A DNA stretch of 43,200 nucleotides from Scatosoma sp045660265 (GCA_045660265.1 JAZRDM010000023.1:1-43200), one strand, 5' to 3'; shown: positions 25,791 to 33,452, numbered from the stretch's first letter. Notes: generated by a model not told the origin, from the letters alone. Numbers and translations are program-made.

Positions 25791-26714
25791 TTATGCGAAT
25801 AGAGCCGAAACCCAAACGATTACGTAAATGAATAATCCTACGCTTGCGCACAGCAAAAACTGTTTAAAAATGCGTTTTTTGTCTACTGTTTCTTGCGCTA
25901 CATCAGGCTTTGGTTTATCAAAGAAAATCAAATACACCAACGAGCCAACAAGACACACACCCGAAAGAATATAAAACCAAACAGGCATACTTTCCACGCC
26001 CAATTTCGTCAACGTTAAAATAAGCGCATTGTTGATAAAATGCGACAGCATGGTCGGCAGCGTACTTCCCGAACGCAACACCACCAAAGCAAACGCACTG
26101 CCACAAATAAATTGATAAATTGTTTGCGACGGATTTTGATGGTAAAAGGCAAATAATCCCCCGCACAGCAAGCAACACCCAAGCGTTCCAATCCCTTTCA
26201 ATCCATTGATAACAAGCCCGCGGAATACGCACTCTTCTAAAATAGCAGGCAATACCGCAATAACGAATAAAACGCCGACAAAACCAAATCCGTCCATGCT
26301 CGGCAGCTCAAGATCTTGCCCCGCATACCCGCCTTCAGACAGAAATTCGATAAACCACACGTTGAGGTCTGCAAGCGAGAGCAAGCCTATCTGCAACGCC
26401 ACCGCCAATACGTAGTATTGCCATCCCGTCTTTTTCGCACCCGTAGCCGAAACAAGCGGCGTTTTTGTAAACGTAACAAACCAAACAATCAGCAAAACGG
26501 AAGCAATTTGCGGCAACAAAAAGGTAACATAAAGATACCAATCCTGCCCTTTTACAGTTTCGCTTGTTTGTCCAAACGCCAACATAACAATTACGAAAAC
26601 CAACGATAAAATCGCAGGCAATACCGCCGCCATCGAATAAGCGATACCCGATTTTTCCGGATCAGTTAAATTGCGCCCGTTTATATTTTTGTCGAAAAAA
26701 TAATAATTTCCCAT
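25791..26714 (-). CDS. CPBP-family intramembrane metalloprotease
   Basis: This is a 307-residue protein with about eight membrane segments. The CPBP (Abi/Rce1) motifs are all present: EECVFRG (motif 1, EExxxR), FAFYH (motif 2), and HFINNAL (motif 3, HxxxN). Such enzymes cut within the membrane; in bacteria the substrates are mostly unknown, with roles in self-immunity or protein maturation. It is the first gene of an operon with rlmH, the M14 peptidase and tadA, behind a promoter at 26735-26762. Confidence 0.88.
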   Translation of the reverse strand: MGNYYFFDKNINGRNLTDPEKSGIAYSMAAVLPAILSLVFVIVMLAFGQTSETVKGQDWYLYVTFLLPQIASVLLIVWFVTFTKTPLVSATGAKKTGWQYYVLAVALQIGLLSLADLNVWFIEFLSEGGYAGQDLELPSMDGFGFVGVLFVIAVLPAILEECVFRGLVINGLKGIGTLGCCLLCGGLFAFYHQNPSQTIYQFICGSAFALVVLRSGSTLPTMLSHFINNALILTLTKLGVESMPVWFYILSGVCLVGSLVYLIFFDKPKPDVAQETVDKKRIFKQFLLCASVGLFIYVIVWVSALFA

Positions 26715-26734
26715 AACGTATCCTTTTCGTAATT

Positions 26735-26762
26735 ATTATAACAAATTTTTACACGTTTGCAA
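26735..26762 (-). promoter_or_regulatory. SigA-type promoter of the CPBP-rlmH-M14-tadA operon
   Basis: On the minus strand, TTGCAA (26757-26762), 16 bp, TATAAT (26735-26740). Confidence 0.7.
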
Positions 26763-26764
26763 AC

Positions 26765-26803
26765 AAAAAAGACGCGCAAGAACCAAATTCTTTTTGCGTC
26801 TTC
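26765..26803 (-). terminator. Terminator of the spoIIA operon
   Basis: A GACGC/GCGTC-based stem with an AGAA/TTCT inner part is followed on the minus strand by TTTTTTGTTT. It closes sigF and lies right before the CPBP promoter. Confidence 0.8.
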
Positions 26804-26808
26804 CTCTT

Positions 26809-27531
26809 TTAGCCTAGCTTTTTTCTAAAATCCTTGATAATACGGCTTTCTATGCGGGACACTTGCACTTGGCTAACCCCTATTTTCTCTGCTACTTCGC
26901 TTTGTGTCATATCCCGAAAATAGCGCAGAATGATAATCTTCTTATCCCGCTCGGGCAATTCTTCAATCGCTCCGCGAAGCAACATACCGTCCAGCCAATC
27001 CTCTTGATTATCTCCCGACTCAAGCGTTTCAATCAATTCGCGCTCTTTTCCATCCTTATAATCCGCACCCCCGTAAATTGACAAGGGCATTTTCGACGAA
27101 CCCAAAATAAACACCGTCTCGCTTTCTTCTAGCCCAAATTTTTCCGCAATTTCTTTCACAGACGGCTGTTGTCCCGTCTTGGCGAAACGTTCTTCCACAA
27201 AGGCGTTCATCTCCTTCGCCGTCTGCTTCATCATGCGCGACACTTTTACCGAGCCGTCATCCCGCATAAACCGCTTAATTTCACCTGCAATCATAGGTAC
27301 GGCATAGGTAGAAAATTTAACGCCGAATTGCTCGTCAAAACCATTGATAGCTTTTAGAAAGCCCATGCACGCCAGTTGAAATAAATCGTCGTATTCCACA
27401 CCCTTGCCAAGATAGCGTTTTACGATACATTTTAGCAAGGATACGTTTTGTTCAATCAATACCTGCTTGGCGTTTTCATCCCCTTTTTTTGCATTTCGGA
27501 CGTATTCGATTGTTACGTTTTCATCAAGCAT
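26809..27531 (-). CDS. sigF: Forespore sigma factor SigF
   Basis: This is a 240-residue sigma-70 member with region 2 (VEYDDLFQLACMGFLKAINGFDEQFGVKFSTYAVPMIAGEIKRFMRD region, residues ~45-90), a compact region 3 (PSVKEIAEKFGLEE), and region 4 ending SEVAEKIGVSQVQVSRIE. It directs early forespore genes. SigG is close in sequence, but the two genes directly upstream are spoIIAB and spoIIAA, which settles SigF. The start overlaps the spoIIAB stop by 8 bp, so synthesis of the sigma factor is coupled to its inhibitor. Confidence 0.95.
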   Translation of the reverse strand: MLDENVTIEYVRNAKKGDENAKQVLIEQNVSLLKCIVKRYLGKGVEYDDLFQLACMGFLKAINGFDEQFGVKFSTYAVPMIAGEIKRFMRDDGSVKVSRMMKQTAKEMNAFVEERFAKTGQQPSVKEIAEKFGLEESETVFILGSSKMPLSIYGGADYKDGKERELIETLESGDNQEDWLDGMLLRGAIEELPERDKKIIILRYFRDMTQSEVAEKIGVSQVQVSRIESRIIKDFRKKLG

Positions 27532-28015
27532 TTACCCCTTCCCCGTCCATACGGCAAGCCCTTTCCGCCGCCTGCCCGCCAATACGCTTTTTCATCTTTA
27601 TTTTTACCCCTTGCCCCTTTTGGCTTTCCACGGAAAAATCCGTCATAAACGTCTGCATAATGGTAAAGCCCATCCCCGAACGTTCCTCGCAAGCGAGCGT
27701 TGTATAAAAGGGCAACACCGCCCGTTCGACGTTTTCAATCCCCTTACCAAAATCGGTTACCGTGATATGTAAAATCCCGCCGTCCGCTTTCGTTTCCGTT
27801 TCGCATTCAATGATAATTTTCCGCTTTTCCTTGTCATCTTCTTCCGAATATGCATGCACAACGCAGTTGGTTACCGCTTCGGTAACCGCTGTTTTAATAT
27901 CCGAAAGCTCGGTGAGAGTCGGTTCTAACGGTAAAGCAAATGCCGCTACTGCACTGCGTGCAAACGCCTCGTTTAAACTAATCGCTTTGATTTCGAGTTT
28001 CATGCTGTTTTTCAT
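27524..28015 (-). CDS. spoIIAB: Anti-sigma F factor and serine kinase SpoIIAB
   Basis: This is a GHKL-fold ATPase, 163 residues, that holds SigF and phosphorylates SpoIIAA. The N-box is AVTEAVTNCVVHAY and the G1/lid part is DFGKGIENVERA followed by ERSGMGFTIMQTFM. The end (residues ~150-163, ERACRMDGEGVNA) is a little longer than usual and contains the overlap with sigF. It starts 12 bp after spoIIAA. Confidence 0.94.
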   Translation of the reverse strand: MKNSMKLEIKAISLNEAFARSAVAAFALPLEPTLTELSDIKTAVTEAVTNCVVHAYSEEDDKEKRKIIIECETETKADGGILHITVTDFGKGIENVERAVLPFYTTLACEERSGMGFTIMQTFMTDFSVESQKGQGVKIKMKKRIGGQAAERACRMDGEGVNA

Positions 28016-28027
28016 AAATTCTCTCCT

Positions 28028-28336
28028 TTAAATACGCGGAATTATTGCATATACGCCGCTAATTGTTAAAATTTTATCCGCCGTTGCCGTTGGATTCGTT
28101 ACGTACATGGGTACGCCGTATCGTTTAAACTTTTTATATCTACCTATTAAAAATCCTATGCCCGTCGAATCCATAAACGTAACGTTTTGCAAATCGAACA
28201 CAGCCTCTTCCGCGCCCGCACACTCATCCGCAATTTTATCTACGCGTCGCCGTGCAATCGCGGCGGAATGTTCATCCATTTCACCGTCTAACGTAATGTA
28301 AATACTCCTTCCTTGTTTACTTGCCGTTATCTCCAC
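28028..28336 (-). CDS. spoIIAA: Anti-sigma F factor antagonist SpoIIAA
   Basis: This is a STAS-domain protein, 102 residues, that frees SigF when unphosphorylated. The phosphorylated serine is Ser57 in FMDSTGIGFLIGRY. The start is GTG at 28334-28336 with AAGGAG upstream. A TATAAT lies on the minus strand at 28366-28371 but lacks a good -35, and I could not make out a clear SigH site, so the sporulation promoter is not assigned. The matching SpoIIE phosphatase is not in the window (the PP2C protein at 33539-34624 lacks its membrane domain). Confidence 0.94.
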   Translation of the reverse strand: MEITASKQGRSIYITLDGEMDEHSAAIARRRVDKIADECAGAEEAVFDLQNVTFMDSTGIGFLIGRYKKFKRYGVPMYVTNPTATADKILTISGVYAIIPRI

Positions 28337-28460
28337 TTTATTTCTCCTTTTTGCGAGTTGTCCCCATTATACAAAAAAGGCAACCGCAAATTTTGTCTAA
28401 CCGAATCAAAAAAAAATTTATATTGTCGAAAACTTTTTTTAACAATTTCATTAAAAATAC

Positions 28461-28489
28461 TTGACTTTTTTAAACAAATCGTTTATTAT
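28461..28489 (+). promoter_or_regulatory. Promoter of the tRNA-Met/tRNA-Asp unit
   Basis: TTGACT (28461-28466), 17 bp, TATTAT (28484-28489), about 40 bp before tRNA-Met. Confidence 0.8.
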
Positions 28490-28529
28490 ATACAAGCGTT
28501 GTGTGATACCGAATCACCTTTTGACATTC

Positions 28530-28605
28530 GGGCCTTTAGCTCAGTGGTTAGAGCTGTCGGCTCATAACCGATTGGTCCGCGGTTCGAATCCGTGAAGGCC
28601 CACCA
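28530..28605 (+). tRNA. tRNA-Met (CAT), elongator type
   Basis: The acceptor GGGCCTT pairs with AAGGCCC, the D-arm is TAGCTC...GAGC, and the anticodon loop CTCATAA has CAT at 28563-28565. The T-loop is TTCGAAT and the 3' ACCA is encoded. A full first G-C pair and ordinary anticodon stem indicate the elongator rather than initiator form. A modified-C tRNA-Ile cannot be fully excluded. Confidence 0.92.
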
Positions 28606-28621
28606 ACCAAATATATTATCT

Positions 28622-28698
28622 GGCCCAATAGCTCAGTTGGTTAGAGCGCCAGCCTGTCACGCTGGAGGTCGACGGTTCGAGCCCGTTTTGGGTCGCCA
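28622..28698 (+). tRNA. tRNA-Asp (GTC)
   Basis: The acceptor GGCCCAA pairs with TTGGGTC (one G-T), the anticodon loop CTGTCAC has GTC at 28656-28658, the discriminator is G, and CCA is encoded. It stands 16 bp after tRNA-Met in the same unit. Confidence 0.94.
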
Positions 28699-28700
28699 GG

Positions 28701-28736
28701 AAGCTGTTTCTTAACGAAACGGCTTTTTCTTTTTTA
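28701..28736 (+). terminator. Terminator of the tRNA unit
   Basis: AAGCTGTTTC and GAAACGGCTT pair (one G-U) around TTAAC, followed by TTTCTTTTTT. Confidence 0.85.
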
Positions 28737-28773
28737 TCCCGCAAAAACGGCGGTAAATTAATTTATCTTAAAT

Positions 28774-28814
28774 AATAAATAAAGCGCATCCTTTACGGAA
28801 GCGCTTTATTTATT
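28774..28814. repeat. Long AT-rich hairpin
   Basis: AATAAATAAAGCGC and its exact complement flank a 13-base loop. No T run follows on the plus strand. It may be a back-up terminator for the minus-strand acyltransferase gene. Confidence 0.5.
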
Positions 28815-28830
28815 ACAATCCATACACAAA

Positions 28831-28856
28831 AAAAAGAAGGCATATGCCTTCTTTTT
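28831..28856. terminator. Terminator of the acyltransferase gene
   Basis: A perfect 26-bp palindrome (AAAAAGAAGGCAT and its complement) lies two bases after the acyltransferase stop on the minus strand, ending in T5. Confidence 0.75.
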
Positions 28857-28858
28857 CT

Positions 28859-30112
28859 TTATTGTTTCCCAATTCCTTTTACGTGATAATCGTACAGTTC
28901 TTCTTGCGCAAAATGCATCTTCGTCAAATAATTTTTCGCCGTTTTTAAGAACATAAAGTACGTCGTTTTATCCGTTGCAATGTCAAACGCATCTCCGCGT
29001 TCTAAGAAATCGTATTCTACGTGAACGGAATACATAGACGACAACGGTTTGTTTAAGGCAAACGGCTCACCGTCCACCACGCCGTTAATGGTAAAGCCGT
29101 TTTCGTCGTGTACTACGTGCGCTTCGCCTACGTTTAAGAAGCCCACCTTCGTCGAATAATAATCTTCTACGCGAACGTCGTCTTCAAAATGATACGTGCC
29201 GTTTTGCACTTCCTTGCGCACCTCTTCGCGCTCCCATCTGTACCAATCGGGAATATGCGAGAAGCCCGCTTCCGTATTCACGCCTTTCAAGCGGGAAAGA
29301 GTATCCATCTCCCACTTCGCAGCGCATTCTTCGCACCACAAATGAATCCCCGCACTGTTCGTCTTAAATTCCGTATTACAAGCAGGACACTTGTACAAAA
29401 TACGGTGCAAGCCCTTTGCGCGTTCTTTGCACTTGATATGGTAGTTTTTCTCAACCTGCCACTTATATTCGTCCTTTTCAAACGCCTTTTCAATCTTAGC
29501 CTGCACTTCGTCCGCCGTCATATTCTTCATTTCTTCGGGCGTGAGCAAAACGTACATATGCGCTTCTTGGCGAATATTTCTATACGGATGCTTGCTCCAT
29601 TGAGGCGAGTTCAAGAAATTCCCGTTTGCCATACACATAACAACGGGTACGTTAGCGTGCTTACACATTTTACCAAGCGCTTCATCTAAGCGTTCGTTAA
29701 TTCCGGCAAACTCAAAACGAGCTTCAGGATACAGCGTGCAAGTATGCTTTTCCGTCTTCAAATAGCGCAAAATATGTTTTGCGGTAACGATATCGTGCGT
29801 AAATTTACGCTTAGGCATACCGCCAATCCCATACATCAGCCAATCGCCGCGGCGGAATTCTTCCACCGACATAACCCAGCCCGTCGTGCGCGGCATAATA
29901 CCCGTAACAACTTGCGGGAAATCGATAAACGAGGCGTGCGTAGATAAAATGAAATAAGGTCCTTTGAGTTTTCTTACTTCCTTATCCACTTTCACGTGCG
30001 CATTTGAAAAGAGCATATAAAGCGGCGCAGCGATATATTCGACTAATTTCAAATAAAATCTAGGCTTATTCGGCTTGCGGTACATGTCAAATCTTTTAGG
30101 TTGTTTTTTCAT
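28859..30112 (-). CDS. Lysophospholipid (PlsC-like) acyltransferase with zinc ribbon
   Basis: This is a 417-residue protein. The N-terminal acyltransferase domain has the HX4D motif (His59, Asp64 in STHASFIDF) and the motif-III-like YPEARFEF (128-135), as in enzymes that acylate lysophosphatidate. After about residue 235 comes a zinc-ribbon-like set, Cys242/Cys245 and Cys260/Cys263, then a C-terminal beta-rich domain of about 120 residues that I do not recognise. There is no obvious TM helix beyond a hydrophobic patch near 28-36. It should work at the inner membrane face. The start has AAGGA upstream and a good promoter, and the gene is monocistronic. Confidence 0.8.
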   Translation of the reverse strand: MKKQPKRFDMYRKPNKPRFYLKLVEYIAAPLYMLFSNAHVKVDKEVRKLKGPYFILSTHASFIDFPQVVTGIMPRTTGWVMSVEEFRRGDWLMYGIGGMPKRKFTHDIVTAKHILRYLKTEKHTCTLYPEARFEFAGINERLDEALGKMCKHANVPVVMCMANGNFLNSPQWSKHPYRNIRQEAHMYVLLTPEEMKNMTADEVQAKIEKAFEKDEYKWQVEKNYHIKCKERAKGLHRILYKCPACNTEFKTNSAGIHLWCEECAAKWEMDTLSRLKGVNTEAGFSHIPDWYRWEREEVRKEVQNGTYHFEDDVRVEDYYSTKVGFLNVGEAHVVHDENGFTINGVVDGEPFALNKPLSSMYSVHVEYDFLERGDAFDIATDKTTYFMFLKTAKNYLTKMHFAQEELYDYHVKGIGKQ

Positions 30113-30147
30113 CTTATGTTCCTTATGATATGATAAATCGTAAAAAT

Positions 30148-30177
30148 ATTATACCATACTAAACAAAAAAATGTCAA
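30148..30177 (-). promoter_or_regulatory. SigA-type promoter of the acyltransferase gene
   Basis: On the minus strand, TTGACA (30172-30177), 18 bp, TATAAT (30148-30153). Confidence 0.8.
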
Positions 30178-30220
30178 GTCCATTAAACAAAATAATTAAA
30201 TGCAATTTTATTATATAGTA

Positions 30221-30243
30221 AAAGACGGCGTACAGCCGTCCTT
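30221..30243 (-). terminator. Terminator of the PH-like membrane gene
   Basis: GACGGC and GCCGTC surround a 5-base loop; on the minus strand TTTTACTATAT follows. It stands 7 bp after the stop. Confidence 0.65.
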
Positions 30244-30249
30244 TATAGA

Positions 30250-30711
30250 TTATATTCTCCAAATTTGTTTTTTGCTTGACGCAGTTAAATTCGATATATG
30301 CGCAAACACTACCATCAAGTTTGTCATATAAGGAATGCTTACATTTGTCGTGTTTGTTTTTATGATTAAAACTCCTTGTTGCGTTTCAACGCTTGAAATT
30401 TGCTCTAATGGAATACTAATCAGCTCGCCCAACGGAAATTTTCCAACTATACGATAACTCGTTACGTAAAACTCATACCCATAATCCGTACTTGAATTCG
30501 TAGCACAAATTCCACCAATTAAAAAAATGCCCGCACCAAGCCCCCACATAAGATAATATTCCCACGGCAAAGGCGCACTTGCAATAAATGGAATAATTGC
30601 AACCAATCCAAATAATACCGCAATAATAAACATCCCTATAGCACCGGTAGGCTTTTTACTAAACTCCCCTTCCGCCAAAATTTTTTCTTGAATCATTGAT
30701 TTGACTTCCAT
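30250..30711 (-). CDS. Membrane protein with PH-like domain
   Basis: This is a 153-residue protein from ATG 30709-30711, chosen because AAAGGAG stands seven bases upstream. An upstream TTG would overlap that site. Two adjacent membrane helices lie at residues ~25-45 and ~53-72. A beta-rich segment follows, YEFYVTSYRIVGKFPLGELISIPLEQISSVE, which looks like a bacterial PH (bPH) domain. The role is unknown. It diverges from an XRE regulator, with an operator inside its promoter spacer. Confidence 0.75.
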   Translation of the reverse strand: MEVKSMIQEKILAEGEFSKKPTGAIGMFIIAVLFGLVAIIPFIASAPLPWEYYLMWGLGAGIFLIGGICATNSSTDYGYEFYVTSYRIVGKFPLGELISIPLEQISSVETQQGVLIIKTNTTNVSIPYMTNLMVVFAHISNLTASSKKQIWRI

Positions 30712-30725
30712 ATCAATCTCCTTTG

Positions 30726-30740
30726 ATAGCAATACGCTAT
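30726..30740. promoter_or_regulatory. Operator copy A for the second XRE regulator (predicted)
   Basis: ATAGC-AATAC-GCTAT, a 5-5-5 palindrome lying in the leader of the membrane-protein gene. A near-identical copy lies 32 bp away. Confidence 0.65.
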
Positions 30741-30752
30741 ATTTCTGTATAA

Positions 30753-30781
30753 AGTATATAGCAAAATGCTATAATTGTCAA
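30753..30781 (-). promoter_or_regulatory. Promoter of the PH-like membrane gene with operator copy B in its spacer
   Basis: On the minus strand, TTGACA (30776-30781), 17 bp, TATACT (30753-30758). The spacer holds ATAGC-AAAAT-GCTAT (30758-30772). The same site overlaps a plus-strand TATAAT (30770-30775) that can serve the XRE gene. Confidence 0.8.
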
Positions 30782-30798
30782 GTAGGTAGGAGAAAAAA

Positions 30799-31005
30799 AT
30801 GAAAATTTTTCAAGAACGGTTAATCGAGCAAAGAAAATTAAACAAAGTAACGCAACGTCAAATGGCAGATTATCTGCAAATTGCGCAGCCGTCTTATATT
30901 CGTTATGAAAACGGCACTTCGCAACCAAACCTTGAAACCTTAGTGAAAATCGCCGATTATTTTGATGTTTCCATCGACTATTTATTAGGTAGACAAGAAT
31001 ATTAG
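30799..31005 (+). CDS. XRE-family transcriptional regulator (single HTH domain)
   Basis: This 68-residue HTH_3 protein has VTQRQMADYLQIAQPSYIRYENG for the two HTH helices and a typical end VSIDYLLGRQEY. GTAGGAG precedes the ATG by seven bases. It diverges from the PH-like membrane protein. The 87-bp gap has two copies of a 15-bp palindrome on the promoters, which suggests autoregulation and repression of both genes. The layout copies that of the XRE locus at 12461-12748, although the operator sequences differ. Confidence 0.87.
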   Translation: MKIFQERLIEQRKLNKVTQRQMADYLQIAQPSYIRYENGTSQPNLETLVKIADYFDVSIDYLLGRQEY

Positions 31006-31035
31006 AACGCAAGTAATGATACTTGCGTTTTTTTA
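31006..31035 (+). terminator. Terminator of the second XRE gene
   Basis: AACGCAAGTA and its complement around ATGA, followed by T7. It begins at the stop codon. Confidence 0.88.
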
Positions 31036-31078
31036 CGCTTCCACGGAACCTCGGCTATACTTCTCCGTCGTATAACAA

Positions 31079-31113
31079 GAAAAAAGCTTACCGCGTTTGC
31101 GATAAGCTTTTTT
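31079..31113. terminator. Terminator after the tRNA-like remnant
   Basis: AAAAAAGCTTACCGC and GCGATAAGCTTTTTT pair with one mismatch around GTTT. On the minus strand it follows the tRNA-Arg remnant directly; A and T tracts on both sides make it bidirectional. Confidence 0.8.
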
Positions 31114-31280
31114 CTGGTGCACCGTAAGAGCTACTGCGCGCAAGGCGCAGGGTTGCGCAAGCGTCAACCCGAACTCCTAGCCTGACGCTCGCTTGCTCGC
31201 TATTCCGTCGCATTGTAAAACAATGCTCCTTGCGGTTCCGACGGCTTCCTTGTTACATAGGAGTTCAAACCTCTTGCACA
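31114..31280 (-). pseudogene. Broken partial copies of tRNA-Arg 3' half
   Basis: CTGGTGCACCGTAAGAG (31114-31130) repeats exactly the 3' end of tRNA-Arg found at 31317-31333, including CCA. CGAACTCCTAGCC (31170-31182) repeats the T-arm and variable region, but about 38 GC-rich, self-pairing bases replace the T-loop. The T-stem arms AGGAG/CTCTT survive. The 5' half is missing. A third, inverted partial T-arm copy lies at about 31257-31277 (TAGGAGTTCAAACCTCTTGC). The segment between carries further small palindromes (for example CATTGTAAAACAATG at 31210-31224). It cannot be a working tRNA. Confidence 0.65.
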
Positions 31281-31317
31281 CAGCAAAAGCCCACAGCGTA
31301 ATCGCTGTGGGCTTTGC

Positions 31318-31319
<2 letters not shown>
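31281..31319 (-). terminator. Hairpin directly after tRNA-Arg
   Basis: AAAGCCCACAGCG (31286-31298) and its perfect complement (31303-31315) around TAAT, extendable to CAGC/GCTG. On the minus strand TTTTGCTG follows. It is the likely terminator of tRNA-Arg. Confidence 0.75.
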
Positions 31320-31394
<75 letters not shown>

Positions 31395-31415
31395 TTCTAT
31401 TCAAAATGCTTATTT

Positions 31416-31444
31416 AGTATAAGACTTTTTTTCTCGTTTGTCAA
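31416..31444 (-). promoter_or_regulatory. Promoter of tRNA-Arg
   Basis: On the minus strand, TTGACA (31439-31444), 17 bp, TATACT (31416-31421), about 22 bp before the tRNA. Confidence 0.85.
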
Positions 31445-31548
31445 CTGTTTTTGCCCATAATTTTCAAGTTTTCAAAAAAATACCGTCCAAAACCGCCCCG
31501 CTGTCCCCGTAGTTTTCTCAATCGGCAAATCTAATACAAAACAAACAA

Positions 31549-31579
31549 AAAAAGGACCGAAATATTCTTCAGCCCTTTC
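31549..31579 (-). terminator. Terminator of the isomerase-kinase gene
   Basis: On the minus strand GGGCTGAA pairs with TTCGGTCC (with G-U pairs), followed by TTTTTTTGTTTG. It stands about 20 bp after the stop. The 31445-31548 stretch before it holds nothing I can support. Confidence 0.65.
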
Positions 31580-31598
31580 TTTATCGATTACATTAAAA

Positions 31599-33452
31599 TT
31601 ATTTTACAAGCAACGCCGCAGCCCCTAAAATACCGGCCAAATTGCCAAGTTCAGCAATGCGAACAGGCACTTGCGGCCCCATTTGCCCCGCGAAAATCTC
31701 TTCGTTGACGAGTTTTTGTAACGGCTTCACAAGATTATCCCCTTGTGCGCATACCCCGCCGCCCAAGAGCACCGTTTCCGGACGGAAAATATTCGCCGCG
31801 TTGGTAATCCCGCACGCCAAATGCTTCACATAGCTATCCACCACTTGTTTTGCGTATTTATCGGTATGATAATAATCAAAGGCAACCTTGCCCGTAACCT
31901 TATCCAAATCACCGATTTCCCACATTTTACTATCTTTATTCGCTTGCATTGCGCGTTTGGTATCACGAATGAGTGCGCTAGCCGACGCATACGCTTCCAA
32001 ACAGCCCTTTCTGCCGCACGTACATTGTTCGCCGTCCAACACAATTACCGAATGTCCCAGCTCCGCGCCGGCCGATTTATTGCCTTCCAGCAACTTGCCG
32101 TCCGCCACAATACCGCCGCCAACACCCGTACCGAGCGTAAACAACACCGCGTTTTCGCAATCCTTTGCCGCACCAAATTTAACTTCACCAAGCGCAGCAA
32201 CGTTTGCGTCGTTAGCAATTTTCACCGTCAAGCCCGTCAATGCCTGTACCGTTTCGCCGATTTTAAAATCTTCCCAGCCTAAGTTATTCGAGTAGATAAC
32301 CGTCCCCGTCTTACTGTCAATCATACCAGGAACGCCCATACCAATCCCTTCAACGTCCGAGGCGTCTAATCCAAGCTTCGCAATCAACGATTTTGCCAAA
32401 TTTGCAATATTTTCCGACACTCTTTGCGCACCGAATTGACTTTCCGTCGGCGTTTTGTCGTCCACAACAAGATCGCCCAAATCATTAACAATACCGCCCT
32501 TAATAAACGTACCGCCAAGGTCAATCCCGACGTAATATTTTCTTACTTCTGCCGTAACAAGCGTCATCTTGCCTTGCAAAACAACTTCGCCGTAACCAGC
32601 AGGAATAAATACGCTTTCGCCCGCCTTAATTTCCACGTCGCCAACCTTGCCTTCGCCAACCGTACACGTTACGCATTTAAACGAATTTTTATCGGCAATA
32701 ATGCTCGTTGCGCCATCTACGCAAACAAGTTTCGTCGTGAAATAACGGCTCGCGCCGATAATCTCCCCTTGCGCCGTTTGAACGGATAAGGGCGAATGCT
32801 CGTATTTTTGCAACGAAGTTACCTTCAACGCCTTTTCCACGTGCAGCTCACGCGTATTCCCATTCTTATCTTTTCTGCCGTAATCGTACACACGATAGGT
32901 AAGATTGCTGTTTTGCTGAATTTCACAAATCAAGCACCCCGAAGCAATGGCGTGAATAGTCCCCGAAGGAATAAAATAGCAATCGCCTGGCTTCACTTCA
33001 AAGAAATTCAAAAGCTCGGTAAGCGTATTATTTTCAATCGCCTTTTCGTATTCTTCTTGAGAAACTTCGCGTTTAAACCCAAGATATATCCCCGCGCCTT
33101 CTTCCGCGTCCACGATATACCACATTTCCGTTTTTCCAAAGCTGTTTTCGTGCTTTAATGCGTAAGCGTCCGAAGGATGTACTTGTACGGACAAATTCTC
33201 TTTCGCGTCAATCAGCTTAATCAACATAGGGAAGAAAGGAAAATCTTCGCAGTTTACCCCCAAATCCGCCTTAGTTGCAACTTCTTCCAACGTTTTTCCG
33301 TCCGCTAAACGAGTTTTTCCATCCTTATGAAACGAAAGCTCCCAGCTTTCCGCAACGGGCGTTTTTTCAGTAACCTTCCCGTATTTTTCTTTAAGCTTTA
33401 CACCGCCCCAAATATTGTCCTTGTAGTCAGGATATAATTTTTCGATTTGCAT
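31599..33452 (-). CDS. Mannose-6-phosphate isomerase fused to ROK-family sugar kinase
   Basis: The start is ATG 33450-33452, with AAGGAG just upstream; a TTG further up would include that site. The 617-residue protein has two complete parts. Residues 1-~304 are a class I phosphomannose isomerase of the short cupin type: VQVHPSDAYA, the metal-site segments KTEMWYIV and IPSGTIHAI, and a second cupin half. Residues ~305-617 are a ROK kinase: IDLGGTFIKGG (phosphate loop), GTGVGGGIV, the ROK signature with GHSVIV, and the zinc motif CTCGRKGC followed by LEAYAS. The fused enzyme could phosphorylate mannose and isomerise it to fructose-6-phosphate. The kinase could equally prefer glucose or fructose. 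Confidence 0.9.
   Translation of the reverse strand: MQIEKLYPDYKDNIWGGVKLKEKYGKVTEKTPVAESWELSFHKDGKTRLADGKTLEEVATKADLGVNCEDFPFFPMLIKLIDAKENLSVQVHPSDAYALKHENSFGKTEMWYIVDAEEGAGIYLGFKREVSQEEYEKAIENNTLTELLNFFEVKPGDCYFIPSGTIHAIASGCLICEIQQNSNLTYRVYDYGRKDKNGNTRELHVEKALKVTSLQKYEHSPLSVQTAQGEIIGASRYFTTKLVCVDGATSIIADKNSFKCVTCTVGEGKVGDVEIKAGESVFIPAGYGEVVLQGKMTLVTAEVRKYYVGIDLGGTFIKGGIVNDLGDLVVDDKTPTESQFGAQRVSENIANLAKSLIAKLGLDASDVEGIGMGVPGMIDSKTGTVIYSNNLGWEDFKIGETVQALTGLTVKIANDANVAALGEVKFGAAKDCENAVLFTLGTGVGGGIVADGKLLEGNKSAGAELGHSVIVLDGEQCTCGRKGCLEAYASASALIRDTKRAMQANKDSKMWEIGDLDKVTGKVAFDYYHTDKYAKQVVDSYVKHLACGITNAANIFRPETVLLGGGVCAQGDNLVKPLQKLVNEEIFAGQMGPQVPVRIAELGNLAGILGAAALLVK

Noticed and set aside
26809..27531. 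SigG
   Set aside because: Sequence is close, but spoIIAA and spoIIAB are directly upstream with coupled starts, which is the sigF arrangement.
28774..28814. Terminator of the tRNA unit
   Set aside because: A better terminator with a T run already follows tRNA-Asp at 28701-28736, and this hairpin lacks a plus-strand T run.
30737..31012. Minus-strand 91-codon frame opposite the second XRE gene
   Set aside because: Antisense of a clear HTH protein; it contains the promoter region and lacks a ribosome site.
31114..31280. A second working tRNA
   Set aside because: Only the 3' end and T-stem are kept, the T-loop is replaced by ~38 bases, and no D-arm or anticodon arm can be formed.
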